Assembly: GCA_907165275.2 (NCBI GenBank) | Contig: OU015650.1 | Location: 13,918,001 to 13,982,000, forward strand | Source: Zygaena filipendulae | Taxonomy: Eukaryota > Arthropoda > Insecta > Lepidoptera > Zygaenidae | Length of the DNA: 64,000 nucleotides | Direction of reading: 5' to 3' | In this document: positions 39,483 through 49,288 of the stretch, piece by piece | How positions within the stretch are numbered: position 1 is the first letter of the stretch | Layout of the letters: every line of letters starts with the position of its first letter | Program-made: the position numbers and the translations under genes | The notes under the pieces: model-generated | Database searches by the model: none | Seen by the model: only the letters and a program-made list of their open reading frames with translations | Told to the model about the DNA's origin: nothing

Positions 39483-42443
39483 TTATTCGATGTCAGATAA
39501 GTGGTCAAGTACGCTCCTGTAAAACTTACCAGGACCGTCAACATTAATATCGACAAATTCGCTACAGCTGTTCAAGAGCTTACATAGTCTTGGGACAGGA
39601 GAGCTTGAACCAAGAAGTGTTCTACGCAGTGGAGGAGATAAGGGCGTTATTCTGCTACGAGGGAACCTAGAAGGGACACGGAAATTAAACAGACTTAACA
39701 AGTTTGAGCAGTCTATCCTGTTCCTGAGGACCTTGTACAAAAACATTGCATCGATCAGATCTCTACGCAAAGCCAAGGACTTCATTTTAAAATATCTCAG
39801 TCTACAGTTGTAAGAGAGCAACCTCCTTGACATGCCGCTAGTAAAGGAAAGATGATACATGAACCGTTTCTGGATACGCTCCAGACGTAGTGAGTGTGTA
39901 GCGTAATGTGGTCTCCAGACGACGCTACAATACTCCAGCACACTACGAACCAGACTATTGTACAACAAAATCCTTACCTTGCTCCCTTTAAAATCTTTAG
40001 TATTCCTAATAATAAACCCTAGCATTTTGGACGCTTTTTTTACTATATTATCTAAATGTGGAACAAACGTGACCTTTCTGTCGTATAGAACCCCTAGATC
40101 TTTAATAAGGCTTACTTCTTGGACTTTTTCGGTGTCAATAAGGTATTCACTATCAATCAAATGAGTTTTTCTTGAGAACTTTAAATGAAAACATTTTTTT
40201 GAATTAAGATACATTTCATTATAGTCACACCACTGTATGAGTCTATCTAAATCCTCCTGCAGTTGCTCAGCGTGCTCAATAGTTTCAACTGATCTAGCAA
40301 ATTTTAAGTCGTCGGCATACATAAATGGTTTGGAATATCGAAAACAGTTAGGGACGTCATTGACGAAAATATTAAACAGTATAGGTCCTAAATGTGAGCC
40401 CTGGGGTACACCCGAAGTTATTTTGCGGCTTGCGGATTGATACCCGTTGACCACCACGTAAAATTCCCGATTTTCCAAGTACGAATTCAGCCATGCGAGT
40501 AATGATCCCGTGATTCCATATGCGGCCAATTTATAAATTAAGATCCTGTGTGATACCCTGTCAAAGGCCTTGGAGAAGTCCGTATATATCACATCAAATT
40601 GTTTGCCAGAGTCAACCGCACCAATCAAGGACTCCGTAAATTCCACCAAATTTGTCGTTGTAGACCGTGACCCGACGAAGCCATGCTGATGGGCAGTTAA
40701 GTAGAGCTTAAAATGGTCTTGTATACAAGGAAAGATTAGAGTTTCAAAAATTTTGGCCAATGAAGACAAGATCGAGATGGGACGGTAATTGGATACGTGA
40801 TCGTCACTGTCAGATTTATAGACAGGAACTACCTTAGCTTTCTTCCATTCTGCAGGAAAAACACCAGATGCAAGAGATTTGTTATATATCATCAAAAGAG
40901 GTGACACTAGGGCTGAAGCACAACTTGCTATAAATACTGGAGGAATTCCGTCAGGTCCAGGGCCTTTATTTAGGTTTATATTTTTTAGCTTTTTGTAAAG
41001 TGCTTCTGGAGAAATCAAAGGAGCCACCAACGACTGACTGTTTAACTCTAGATTACTCAAATTCAAATTCAAATAATTCAGTGCTCCGCTGTTGTTGTTA
41101 CTAGTGCTGTAAACCGACGAAAAATTTGTCGCAAATAATTCGCATATCTCAGTATTGTTAGATGTAGTGTGTAGGCCGTCTGTCATAAACAAGGGATACA
41201 CACTAGATCCCCCGCGCTTTGATTTGACATATGTCCAAAATAATTTAGGGTTGTTCGAAATTCCATCCTCTAATCCTTTGATATACTTATTATACAAATT
41301 CTTGGATAATTTATTACAGCGCTTGTTTAAAAGTCTTAATTCTAGTAGATCCATTGGATTTTTGTATATTTTGTACCGCTTTCTTATTTTATATTTTGCA
41401 TGCAATGATTTAATCAAGTTCTGATTAAACCATGGAGGATACTTTTTCCCTTTGGATCTATGAGAGGGCACAAATTCTTGTATAGCCGAGCGAAGAATGT
41501 CATAAAACGTACGTGTCATGTGATTAACATCTTGAAGCCCTCCAAGTATTGACACCCAGTCCTTTTCATCTAAGTACTTATATATTAGTTCATAATTGGC
41601 TTTATAAAAGTTTGGTTTCATGTCAGAAGTATTGTACTGGAGTTTTGGCCTCTCATTTAAAGAAAAACTAATATCTAGAGGAGGGTGATAAGCATCGATA
41701 GCAGTTAGAGGTCCACTCGACTCAGCGACTACACAGAAAGGTACAGTGGTTAGAACAAGATCCAGGATTCGACCGCTGGAGTTCTTCACAGTATTCAGCT
41801 GCTGTAATCTATTTGTATTAGTAAAATCAATAAGGTACTGACAAGTACCCGACAGTGAAGTACTCGACGCGGAGGCATCCCAATCCACCTTCCCCAAATT
41901 AAAATCTCCGACAATGCATGTTGGCGTGTCAGTCTGTTCAAGAACCCCGGTATAATGATCCAAGAGGTACTTCAATCTTGATTTAATTACTGGCGGCGGA
42001 AGGTAAATTGCGCATAGAGCTATTTGTTGCGCTGAACGTGTTACCGAGGCATCTATAGTAATCCAAAGATCTTCACAATCACTCTCCCATTTAGTAGTGC
42101 GTTTTGATTTAAAAATTTTTAGTACTGCGATTAATACACCACCACCGTCTTTTCCACTCTGCAAAGCAGAATTCTCCCTGTCCCGCCTATAAACCACATA
42201 CCTGTCATCGAATAATTCACTACTCAGTACGGAACCATTCAACCACGTCTCAGTTAAAATTATGACATCATACTGACTACAACATAAATTGCGATAAAAA
42301 TCTTGAGTTTTTGTTCTTAAACCTCTACAATTTTGGTAAAAAAGCTTGAAATCATGAAATTTCGGCACCATTAGGTAAACTAATAGAAAAAAAGCGAAAT
42401 AAGAATATAAAAAAAAAAATGAATAACAATAAAAAAAAAACAA
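39483..42443 (-). CDS. LINE ORF2: endonuclease and reverse transcriptase
   Basis: 986 codons without interruption. The N-terminal APE-type endonuclease shows YQNCRGLRT (N38), LTETW (E65), GDFN (179-182) and a late AYHPPLDI in place of the usual SDH motif. The reverse transcriptase shows NYRPISILSSLAKIFE, the catalytic-Asp segment YTDFSKAFDRVSH, GVPQGSHLGPILFNIFVND and MYADDLKF (YADD 709-712, bases 40308-40319). The C-terminal part has the LEYCSVVWRP and ERIQKRF motifs usual in LINEs. The protein would nick the target and prime reverse transcription there. The first 24 residues are Phe/Tyr/Leu from an A/T tract; the Met at residue 25 (base 42371, MVPKFHDF) is a more natural start. Confidence 0.95.
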   Translation of the reverse strand: MFFFYCYSFFFLYSYFAFFLLVYLMVPKFHDFKLFYQNCRGLRTKTQDFYRNLCCSQYDVIILTETWLNGSVLSSELFDDRYVVYRRDRENSALQSGKDGGGVLIAVLKIFKSKRTTKWESDCEDLWITIDASVTRSAQQIALCAIYLPPPVIKSRLKYLLDHYTGVLEQTDTPTCIVGDFNLGKVDWDASASSTSLSGTCQYLIDFTNTNRLQQLNTVKNSSGRILDLVLTTVPFCVVAESSGPLTAIDAYHPPLDISFSLNERPKLQYNTSDMKPNFYKANYELIYKYLDEKDWVSILGGLQDVNHMTRTFYDILRSAIQEFVPSHRSKGKKYPPWFNQNLIKSLHAKYKIRKRYKIYKNPMDLLELRLLNKRCNKLSKNLYNKYIKGLEDGISNNPKLFWTYVKSKRGGSSVYPLFMTDGLHTTSNNTEICELFATNFSSVYSTSNNNSGALNYLNLNLSNLELNSQSLVAPLISPEALYKKLKNINLNKGPGPDGIPPVFIASCASALVSPLLMIYNKSLASGVFPAEWKKAKVVPVYKSDSDDHVSNYRPISILSSLAKIFETLIFPCIQDHFKLYLTAHQHGFVGSRSTTTNLVEFTESLIGAVDSGKQFDVIYTDFSKAFDRVSHRILIYKLAAYGITGSLLAWLNSYLENREFYVVVNGYQSASRKITSGVPQGSHLGPILFNIFVNDVPNCFRYSKPFMYADDLKFARSVETIEHAEQLQEDLDRLIQWCDYNEMYLNSKKCFHLKFSRKTHLIDSEYLIDTEKVQEVSLIKDLGVLYDRKVTFVPHLDNIVKKASKMLGFIIRNTKDFKGSKVRILLYNSLVRSVLEYCSVVWRPHYATHSLRLERIQKRFMYHLSFTSGMSRRLLSYNCRLRYFKMKSLALRRDLIDAMFLYKVLRNRIDCSNLLSLFNFRVPSRFPRSRITPLSPPLRRTLLGSSSPVPRLCKLLNSCSEFVDINVDGPGKFYRSVLDHLSDIE

Positions 42444-42472
42444 AGGAACGGAGTATAATAAAAGCAGAGAAT

Positions 42473-43543
42473 TTAAATAATTTTATTTAAGATATCTATA
42501 TTTTTAATGAGAATGTAGTCCGAGTCGTCGCTCTTCCTCACGAAAATCTTGCCGTTCCTGACCCAGACGTACTTGTATCCTTTATTCTTAGCTCTAAGTC
42601 TTGCTGCTGCGTGAAGAGATTTATTCGCAGGCGAGAGATGTTCTACGACGTAGACTGGCGTCTTACTACCTTCGATACCCAAATGGATGCTGCTCAACTT
42701 ATTATGAGGGTTTGTTTTATTATATGTGTAACAGGAGGCCAGAAACTGTTCGCGGACTCTGCGTGTAGAAAACTGTACCACTATGGAACGCGGCCGGGCG
42801 CCTGCTGAACTATTTTTGGCAATTCGAGTGCAATTTACGATGTCTCTTTCTTCTAATTTTCCGCCCACTGTCTCGCTCAGTTTCTTTACTATATTGTACA
42901 AGTTTTCCTGCTTGTTTTCTGGTACGCACTGCACTTCTATATTATTAGAGCGAGTATGTTGCTCCAAAAAATTTATACGGGTTCCAAATTCTGTCACCGT
43001 ATCCTTCAATTTTGTATTCTCCTCTTGCAAATTCTTAATTGTTATTTTATTTGCCACTTGTTCAGCTTCAATTTCAACAAACCTATCATTCACAAAAGTC
43101 ATGGAATCTGCGACCTCCTTGATTTCATTCTTTATAGTAACAAGTTCGCGATTGAGGGTAGCAACCATACTTTGATTCAGCAGGTTCATCATATCAGCAA
43201 GTTCGGTTCTAATCACATCCCTAACAATGGAACGCACATCTTCTCCTGTTATATAAGTGTTAGGCGCAGGAGGGGAGGGTGAGCACAGCGCGGGTCTTTT
43301 ATTCTGTCGAGCTGCAGGAGTATTACGAATAGGTGTGGAGTCGTTCTTAGCAGACTTCGGAACACGGCTCGTACAAATCGGACACTTCCAATCACTAAGG
43401 ATATTTGGATCGTTACCATCTACTGACAGAGACAAACAAGCTTTGTGAAAAGGTTTATCACAGCTTATGCATACGACAAAATGTTCATCATCAGTGCCTT
43501 CACCAGCGCAGCAGCCCCAAGAGTGCGCAGAGAATGTTGTCAT
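42473..43543 (-). CDS. LINE ORF1: PHD finger, coiled coil and FP-like domain
   Basis: 356 codons. Residues 11-57 form a PHD-type zinc finger (C11/C12, C25, C28, H33, C36, C54, C57; core VVCISCDKPFHKAC), with the first ligand pair atypical. A low-complexity linker (about 60-110) is followed by a heptad-like region (about 125-195, LQEENTKLKDTVTEFGTRIN). The C-terminal part (NNIEVQCVPENKQENLY..., ending YKYVWVRNGKIFVRK) resembles the FP-type domain found in ORF1 of several insect LINEs and in the baculovirus FP protein. The likely role is trimeric RNA coating and nuclear targeting of the retrotransposition complex. The stop lies 29 bases before ORF2's most upstream ATG. Confidence 0.88.
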   Translation of the reverse strand: MTTFSAHSWGCCAGEGTDDEHFVVCISCDKPFHKACLSLSVDGNDPNILSDWKCPICTSRVPKSAKNDSTPIRNTPAARQNKRPALCSPSPPAPNTYITGEDVRSIVRDVIRTELADMMNLLNQSMVATLNRELVTIKNEIKEVADSMTFVNDRFVEIEAEQVANKITIKNLQEENTKLKDTVTEFGTRINFLEQHTRSNNIEVQCVPENKQENLYNIVKKLSETVGGKLEERDIVNCTRIAKNSSAGARPRSIVVQFSTRRVREQFLASCYTYNKTNPHNKLSSIHLGIEGSKTPVYVVEHLSPANKSLHAAARLRAKNKGYKYVWVRNGKIFVRKSDDSDYILIKNIDILNKII

Positions 43544-43625
43544 TATTTTAGGGCGCAGACTTTATGTAGAAAAAGAAAAAAAAGAAAAAAAAAGAAAAAA
43601 GACTATTATCAGTAGTTCGTCACTG

Positions 43626-44140
43626 CACCACAGTAAATGCGGTAAATACACAGAAACTCCGCCGCATCCCAAGTCCCACGCGGATTCAGTACCTTTACGC
43701 ATATAATATAATACTTCTCTTCTTTAAATGCGGCTATCACGTTTAAGATTGAGTGAAATATTTATTAATTAGGTATCGTGTTTTAACATTTCAATAATGT
43801 GGGTGGTTGGAGATCGGTTGCCTAGTCGACGTTAAGTCTCGCGAGCCAATAGGCGTAACCGCCATGAAAGCGAAGTTCTCGGTATAAGTTTTGCTTTAAA
43901 TCGTCTGTTATTAAGATATAATATCACATCACAGTATTGTAATTAATTCACTGATAACAAATTAAAGTCTTCGTGCAAATTTCACAGTAATATGTCCAGA
44001 TTAAACCCAGTTTAAAACAATTATTTTGCGGAGTAATTCCGAAACACAGTACACAGTTCAAGTACACTCGTTCGATTTATTTTATTCGTTCGTTTTATTT
44101 TATTTAACTTAGCTTCTAAATTAATATTATACCACGTACA
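43626..44140. other. Sequence upstream of the LINE, no gene recognised
   Basis: 43640-43700 may still be LINE 5' UTR. 43800-43880 is GC-balanced (AGATCGGTTGCCTAGTCGAC, GTCTCGCGAGCCAATAGG). The rest is AT-rich. Confidence 0.3.
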
Positions 44141-44338
44141 TCCTACTAATATTATAAATGTGAACGTGTGGATGTTTGGATGTTTGTTACTCAATCACGC
44201 AAAAACGGCGGAACGGATTTAGATAATACTTGGCATGCACGTTGTCAGGGATACAGAGAAGGACATGAGGTACCTTTTATCTCGGAATTCTCGCGGGAAC
44301 TCTGAAATTAACGCGGGTAAACCGCGCGGCACAGCTAG
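44141..44338 (+). mobile_element. Short non-autonomous Helitron, complete
   Basis: A|TCCTACTAATATTATAAATG at the start, GGATGTTTGGATGTTTG, dyad TTCTCGCGGGAACTC, hairpin CGCGGGTAAACCGCGCGG, ACAGCTAG|T. One base of the loop is deleted. Confidence 0.85.
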
Positions 44339-44340
44339 TA

Positions 44341-44502
44341 TCCAATAAATCATTTCTCTCCTCTCTGTTTACCTATTATTGGAGCAAACCGAAGGTATAT
44401 CTACCCCTCCCAGTATACGAACCTAACAAACTCAGGCTAATTTTATCATAGATCCAGCTGAAATTCCGAAGTCACACGGGTGAAACCGCAGGGTGCAGCT
44501 AG
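44341..44502 (+). mobile_element. Divergent Helitron fragment
   Basis: Only the 3' part matches (GAAATTCCGAAGTCACACGG, GGGTGAAACCGCAGGG, GCAGCTAG|T). It starts right behind the preceding copy. Confidence 0.55.
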
Positions 44503-44626
44503 TTCACTTCATAGTAAAAATAAAAAAACTATGTATTTAATTACAGGACAGAATGCGTGGACACGATTCCAAACTAAGGAGAGTTTGTACTAAAGAATTG
44601 CTATTCATAAATAAATGTTTTTGTAA

Positions 44627-44955
44627 CAATAGGGATGTTGACTACTATTGAAAATCAAAATTCTAATTAGTCCGTCAGTTAGAAAATAAAAAAACAATAG
44701 ACACGTATTTTTTGCTTTTTTAAATAAATTAAAATATACAGAGATAAAGCGCATTAAAGTTTAGGATGAGGGGGTCGTGACGTCACTAACCGCAAAACAG
44801 CCATACAAACTGTCAGAATAGTGACGTCACGCGAAATTTCAACTCAATATATCGCCGTTATTTTTTGATTACGTAAAAAAAGAAAAAAATACGTGTTCAA
44901 TATTTTTTAATAATCTACAAGACGGACTAAAAAATAAAAATTAGTCAACATGGTA
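44627..44955 (+). mobile_element. MITE family B, copy 6
   Basis: Best preserved copy: ATGTTGACTACTATTG and TTAGTCCGTCAGTTAG at the left; GACGGACTAAAAAATAAAAA and TTAGTCAACATGG at the right are its complement. TGACGTCA at 44778-44785 and 44822-44829. Confidence 0.85.
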
Positions 44956-45506
44956 GTCCATTAGTCCATTATTGGTAAATCATTCAGCGATCCAACGTGA
45001 GTTTGGATCTACAAAAATCTATCAAGTACACAGAATCTAGCTATTGCAAACATCTCCTAGTTAATTCCTCTCGAGACCAACTCAAGTGAAATCTTTACAA
45101 CTATATTTATTAACTGCCGAAGGTTTTACCTCCCTGGGTTTGTTCGGAGAGCGAAGGCTGTCCCCAGTGGTTGCAAACAATTCCACTAGTTTGTTTACGT
45201 TCTTTGTTCTACTTGCTCTCTGAGTATTTGTTTGTGTCGCACACATTCGCTGTTGAGAAGTTGATTGTATTATACCAAAAAAGGTTTTAGGGGGTAATCT
45301 CTGGATCTACTGAACCAAATTTAAAAATTATTTTACCAATACAATGCTACAGTATTCCTGAGTGTCATAGGGTACTTATCTATCACTCAAGATCACTGTA
45401 GCTTCCTATAAATGACAGAATACCTATTCAAAATCGGTCCAGTACATTACCCCCTATAACTTCACAAACTCACAAACAATAGGTACCTCTTTATATTAGT
45501 ACTATG

Positions 45507-45600
45507 TAGTTGTTCCCCAACGGTTTTACCCGCGGTAAGTAATGTCGGAATTCCCACGGGAATTCCCGGATAAGAAGTATCAATTTCATCTAGATAGTGT
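45507..45600 (-). mobile_element. Helitron 3' fragment
   Basis: GTTGTTCCCCAACGGTTTTACCCGCGG and TTCCCACGGGAATTCCCGGA resemble the module with its CTAG mutated (GTAGTTG). Upstream 45290-45500 holds a possible second relative of the following copy. Confidence 0.5.
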
Positions 45601-45676
45601 CAGAAGCGCCAACCAATATTGCTTTTGCCGTTTGACTGAGAAGCCCGAAAGAGGTATACTTACTTCTATCCTGATA

Positions 45677-45875
45677 CTAGCTGTCCCCGCGGTTTCACCC
45701 GCGGTAATTCCTGAGTTCCCGCGGGAATCCCAGGATAAAAAGTAACCTATATCACTCAGGATCACTTAAGCTTCCTACAAGTGAAAGAATTTTCAAAATT
45801 GACTAAGTAGATCGAGAGTACAACGTCACAAACTCACTATTCACAAATTTTACCTCTTTATAATAGGTATATTAG
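45677..45875 (-). mobile_element. Helitron, TAAAGAGG subfamily
   Basis: CTAG after A, CCCCGCGGTTTCACCCGCGG hairpin, TTCCCGCGGGAATCC dyad, TATCACTCAGGATCACTTAA; the 5' end reads TATAAAGAGG on the minus strand. Confidence 0.7.
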
Positions 45876-45894
45876 TACAGAAGTAGGTATAAAT

Positions 45895-45954
45895 AAAGAG
45901 TTCCTGCGGGAATTCAGAAATCCACGCGGGTGAAACTGCAAGAGACCAAGCTAG
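45895..45954 (+). mobile_element. Helitron 3' tip fragment
   Basis: GTTCCTGCGGGAATTCAGAA, CACGCGGGTGAAACTGC and a CTAG|T end at 45951-45954. Confidence 0.55.
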
Positions 45955-46529
45955 TAACTAACAAAAGAACACCTTTCCTTTCCAAATTAACGCAGTTGAT
46001 TGACGTCACGTTGAAATCGAGAGATAGAAAAAAAGCTGATTGAAGCGCGTTATCCTAAATTTATAGGTAAGACTGAAGACATCGGTTGATTTCGCAAATC
46101 GCCCCGGACGTAATTGGGCATGGCTCCCGGGCGAATCGGGAACGTGTCCCGGCACTGTGCGAGCTCGCCGGGGGCGTCGCCTGATTGGATGTCATTCCGG
46201 GAAAAATTACGGATGGCAACATTCCGAGGATGGCAGGATTTAATCAATTGTCTACGTTCCCGATGGGGAAGCTTTACGGTCCGCCGGCCGGAGATTATTG
46301 GAGCTACTAAAAAGGTACTGGTGTAAATATTTGTGGACGGTTGAGAAAATAATTGATCAATGGTATGTACATATTTGTTTCGCTCTAAAGTCTTGAGCTC
46401 GTACTGTTAGTTCATTCCACTACACCGACCTAACTACACACACCATAGAAATAAATGGAAGCGCGACGCTCGCGTTAGTATAGAGTTTGTCGATAAATTT
46501 TCTATCCCTCGGGAACAGAACTTTTTTGT
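45955..46529. other. Unique sequence with a GC-rich island
   Basis: 46084-46305 is GC-rich and non-repetitive (GCTCCCGGGCGAATCGGGAA, GCGAGCTCGCCGGGGGCGTC, GGTCCGCCGGCCGGAGAT). Short frames on both strands are not coding-like. A conserved regulatory element is the favoured reading. Confidence 0.35.
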
Positions 46530-46668
46530 AGATGAAAGGTATACTAAGTATGAATGTCCTTTTCTGAACCTCAGAAAAAAATATGCAAATTTCACTATGA
46601 TCGGTTGAGTAGTTAAGGCTTGAAAGCACAGCTTAAAAGCGTAACAAACAAACAATTAAAATTACATT
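46530..46668 (-). mobile_element. Helitron 5' part
   Basis: TATGCAAATTTCACTATGAT, CGGTTGAGTAGTTAAGGC, AAAGCGTAACAAACAAAC matches the minus-strand 5' half. The 3' tip is not recognisable. Confidence 0.45.
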
Positions 46669-46809
46669 CCTATTTATTGTTACTATGGTGAGTTTGTTTA
46701 GCAGCTTCTTCTCTCCGTTCATAGCACTAGGGAACTGTGAATGGTAAACTTTTTACGATCAGTATTGATTACATTTTGTAATTTTGTTCACTTCAAAAAT
46801 ATGAAATTA
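46669..46809. other. Short spacer without a recognised feature
   Basis: AT-rich sequence between two Helitron pieces. Confidence 0.3.
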
Positions 46810-46919
46810 CTAGCTGTTTGGTCTCCGTGATTCAGCCACGTTAATTTCATAGGTGTAAATTCGTGTACGCAAATTTGCAACAAACAAACAAACTCACGTT
46901 CGCATTTGTAATTTAAGGA
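46810..46919 (-). mobile_element. Internally deleted Helitron
   Basis: CTAG after A, degenerate hairpin CCGTGATTCAGCCACG, a shortened middle, then AAACAAACTCACGTTCGCAT and a TTAAGGAT 5' border. Only 110 bp remain. Confidence 0.5.
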
Positions 46920-48377
46920 TTTGGCTTTGATTTTTCAACGACTCCAGCATAGTCGCCGATCGAAAGTTCTTTAACCCAACGGCTGATAGCTTTCAGAAAT
47001 TTCAGAATAATATGCCCCACTGACTGCCACTTACGCTTTGCAAGGCTTTGAGCTACGTCGGTAAACTTTGATATTTCGACGGATCTCATTTCATATTTTT
47101 ATTATAAAAAAAAATCAATTTCGAGTACCTACGTCTTTGGTAAAATCAGATCGTACAAAATACAAGAATTGGTTTATATTAACTACAAAAGAAAGGAGAA
47201 TGTAACAAGTAAACAATATTTTTCGTGTTCAATTCTTGAACAAAGTTAATTAAATCGCTCGTTAACCTGCGAGTATTCCACGAAATTGAAATATTGGATA
47301 AACTAACAAATTAATCCCTATTATAAATGCTCATCAGTGGGTGGGGGCTTATTGCTTTTTGAACAAACGGGCGTTATAATAAAAAAAACTTGACAGCTTA
47401 TTATTATAGCGGCGATCACATACCGACAGTTTGATCGCGGTGTTGGGTAGACTTCCCACGAGACGACCTGAAGATCTAGGTGGGTAGCTTTAGGTAGTTA
47501 GTTTATACTCTGAGAGAAATGTAGGGGCTTGTTTGGTTTTGTTCCCCATCAAAGATCGGTCACCAGTGTTTCTGTTACCGCTGGTTGGTAGGGCGCCATG
47601 TTCCGTCAGTAACCTCTTCTATCGTTTGCATTTATTTGACAACGCATGAAGTCGGTCATTGGTCACTGCCACTGGTCACTGATACTGTGTCGCCAACACA
47701 TCTTTCGGGCAACAATTTCCCTCCTCGGTCTGATTGATTTCTCTCCGTGCAGATAAACCGTGCGTAATTAAGGCCACGAGCTTGCACAGGGGGGGGGGGG
47801 GAAGGTCATGGGGGAAAGACGATCCGAGTAAGCATTCTGAACAAAAAAACTTGGAAGAAAAGCGGTAAAAGAACACGTCTTCTCTTTCAAGGGTTTGGTT
47901 TTGTAGAAAGTTTTATGAAAGAATATAAAAGATAATGTATTAATAGCTTTTTATTTTCCAAAGCCTCAGTAATAATTTACTTGGTGACTACCCCACCCCC
48001 TAAAATTAAGGCTGGGCACGCGCCTGGTAGGATTGCCAACCGGCCCTTGCCAAACGGGATGGCCCCTTTCTAGAGCCACAGAGAGAGAGAGCCGCAAAGG
48101 CGGTGTGTGGGACGTCGAATTTCCTTTTTTATGGTAGGTACCTAGTGCGAAATTTTCGGAAAGAAGTAAAAATAAACGCCCGTTTATTTTACACTCGGAT
48201 GAAAATTGCCTATCCCGTGTCAAAACAAAACTAGTATTTCTTTGAATGTTTGTTCAGTGTACGCAGGATTTATTTCATCTTACGTATGTACCTATATGTT
48301 TATTTGTCCTTATTACTTCGCAAAGCAGCATGAACGTATTTTTTTTCTAATATAGGACTTTCTGTATCAGTACCTTA
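46920..48377. other. Long stretch without a supported gene
   Basis: 47425-47485 (GTGTTGGGTAGACTTCCCAC, GACGACCTGAAGATC) looks like a scrap of a LINE reverse-transcriptase C-terminus as I remember it. 47789-47801 is a run of 13 G. 47985-48115 is GC-rich with AGAGAGAGAGAG. An 85-codon minus frame (47966-48223) has no known domain. Confidence 0.3.
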
Positions 48378-48425
48378 ATTGTTTATGAGTGACATAGACA
48401 TAGACAAATCTTTATTCGGCATCAC
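48378..48425 (-). mobile_element. LINE 3' tail, minus strand
   Basis: The minus strand reads GATGCCGAATAAAGATTTGT followed by CTATGT repeats: a polyadenylation-like signal plus simple-repeat tail. Confidence 0.45.
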
Positions 48426-48448
48426 AAAAAATTAAAAATTATATGGCA

Positions 48449-48856
48449 TCCCTATAAATATTATAAATGGACATAGATAAGCAATAGTGTGTTAACCCAC
48501 ACTGGAGAAATTTTGAGTAAATCTTGTTTTAAAATTATAGCGCCATTTTCTGTCAACATTTTTTATGTTCATACTTGAACAATGTAATAAAGTAAACACA
48601 TATTTAAAAAACGTTCCCTAACTCTCAATAAATCGTTCTGAATAGGTAACTTAATTTTGTGGGTTAACATGTTATTGCTTATCTGCGTCCAAATGTGAAA
48701 TTAACTCTATATGTCTGTCCGTTACGCTTTCACGTCTAGACGGCTCAACCGATCATTATGAAATTTTGCGTGCACGTTGTCAGGGGTACAGAAAAGGACA
48801 TAAATTTCCGCGGGATCCCCGAAATTAACGTGGGTGACACCGCGGGGAACAGCTAG
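48449..48856 (+). mobile_element. Helitron split by MITE A
   Basis: A|TCCCTATAAATATTATAAAT at the left; the body resumes at 48691 (GTGAAATTAACTCT, GTTACGCTTTCACG, CCGATCATTATGAAATTTTG, TCCGCGGGATCCCC), hairpin GTGGGTGACACCGCGG, ACAGCTAG|T. Confidence 0.75.
48469..48690 (+). mobile_element. MITE family A, copy 8
   Basis: GGACATAGATAAGCAATAGT...TTATCTGCGTCC, flanked by AAAT on both sides. It sits in the same position of the Helitron 5' end (after TATAAAT) as copy 3 at 17.8 kb. Confidence 0.85.
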
Positions 48857-49151
48857 TTTACAATAATAATTAAACATGAGTAAGAAAATAAATTTAACAC
48901 AACGCATTCCATTACTCACTACTCAGTTTTAACGATTTAAATTGAATTTATGTCGAATGCACTAGCAAATGCAATTATAGGTATTGATGTGCGGGCGGGC
49001 ACCGATGCCTCTTGAAACGTGTTGGTGCTTAAATTCACCTATCAATATAATTGAAATTTGGAAATTTGGAATATAATACATTTATAAGTCATTCAAAAGA
49101 GGATCTTGGATGAATTTTGTTGGAACAGTAATGATATACACATAACGAATT
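48857..49151. other. AT-rich spacer without a recognised feature
   Basis: A short GC-rich island (GATGTGCGGGCGGGCACCGA, about 48987) is the only notable part. Confidence 0.3.
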
Positions 49152-49288
49152 AACCCCTGACAACGTGCATGCCAAATTTCATCCAAATCCGTTCAGCCGC
49201 TTTTGCGTGATTGAGTAACAAACATCCAAATATCCAAACATCTAAACATCCAAACATCCACACTTTCACATTTATAATATTAGTAGGA
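49152..49288 (-). mobile_element. Helitron 5' half
   Basis: CCTGACAACGTGCATGCC, CATCCAAATCCGTTCAGCCG, expanded CATCCAAATATCCAAACATC repeats, and an intact 5' tip (minus strand TCCTACTAATATTATAAATG). The 3' half is missing. Confidence 0.7.

Larger units (their letters stand above)
39217..43625 (-). mobile_element. Full-length CR1-like non-LTR retrotransposon
   Basis: Minus-strand element with a short 5' leader (about 43544-43625, purine-rich on the plus strand), ORF1, a 29-base gap, ORF2, a 3' UTR of about 240 bases and an AAAT-repeat tail (39217-39244). Both frames are open, so the copy may be recent and possibly competent. CR1 membership is inferred from the PHD-finger ORF1 and the RT sequence style. 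Target duplications were not resolved, and the true 5' end could lie some bases further out. Confidence 0.85.

Noticed and set aside
42783..43175. 130-codon plus-strand frame
   Set aside because: Shadow of LINE ORF1, which lies on the minus strand and has recognisable domains.
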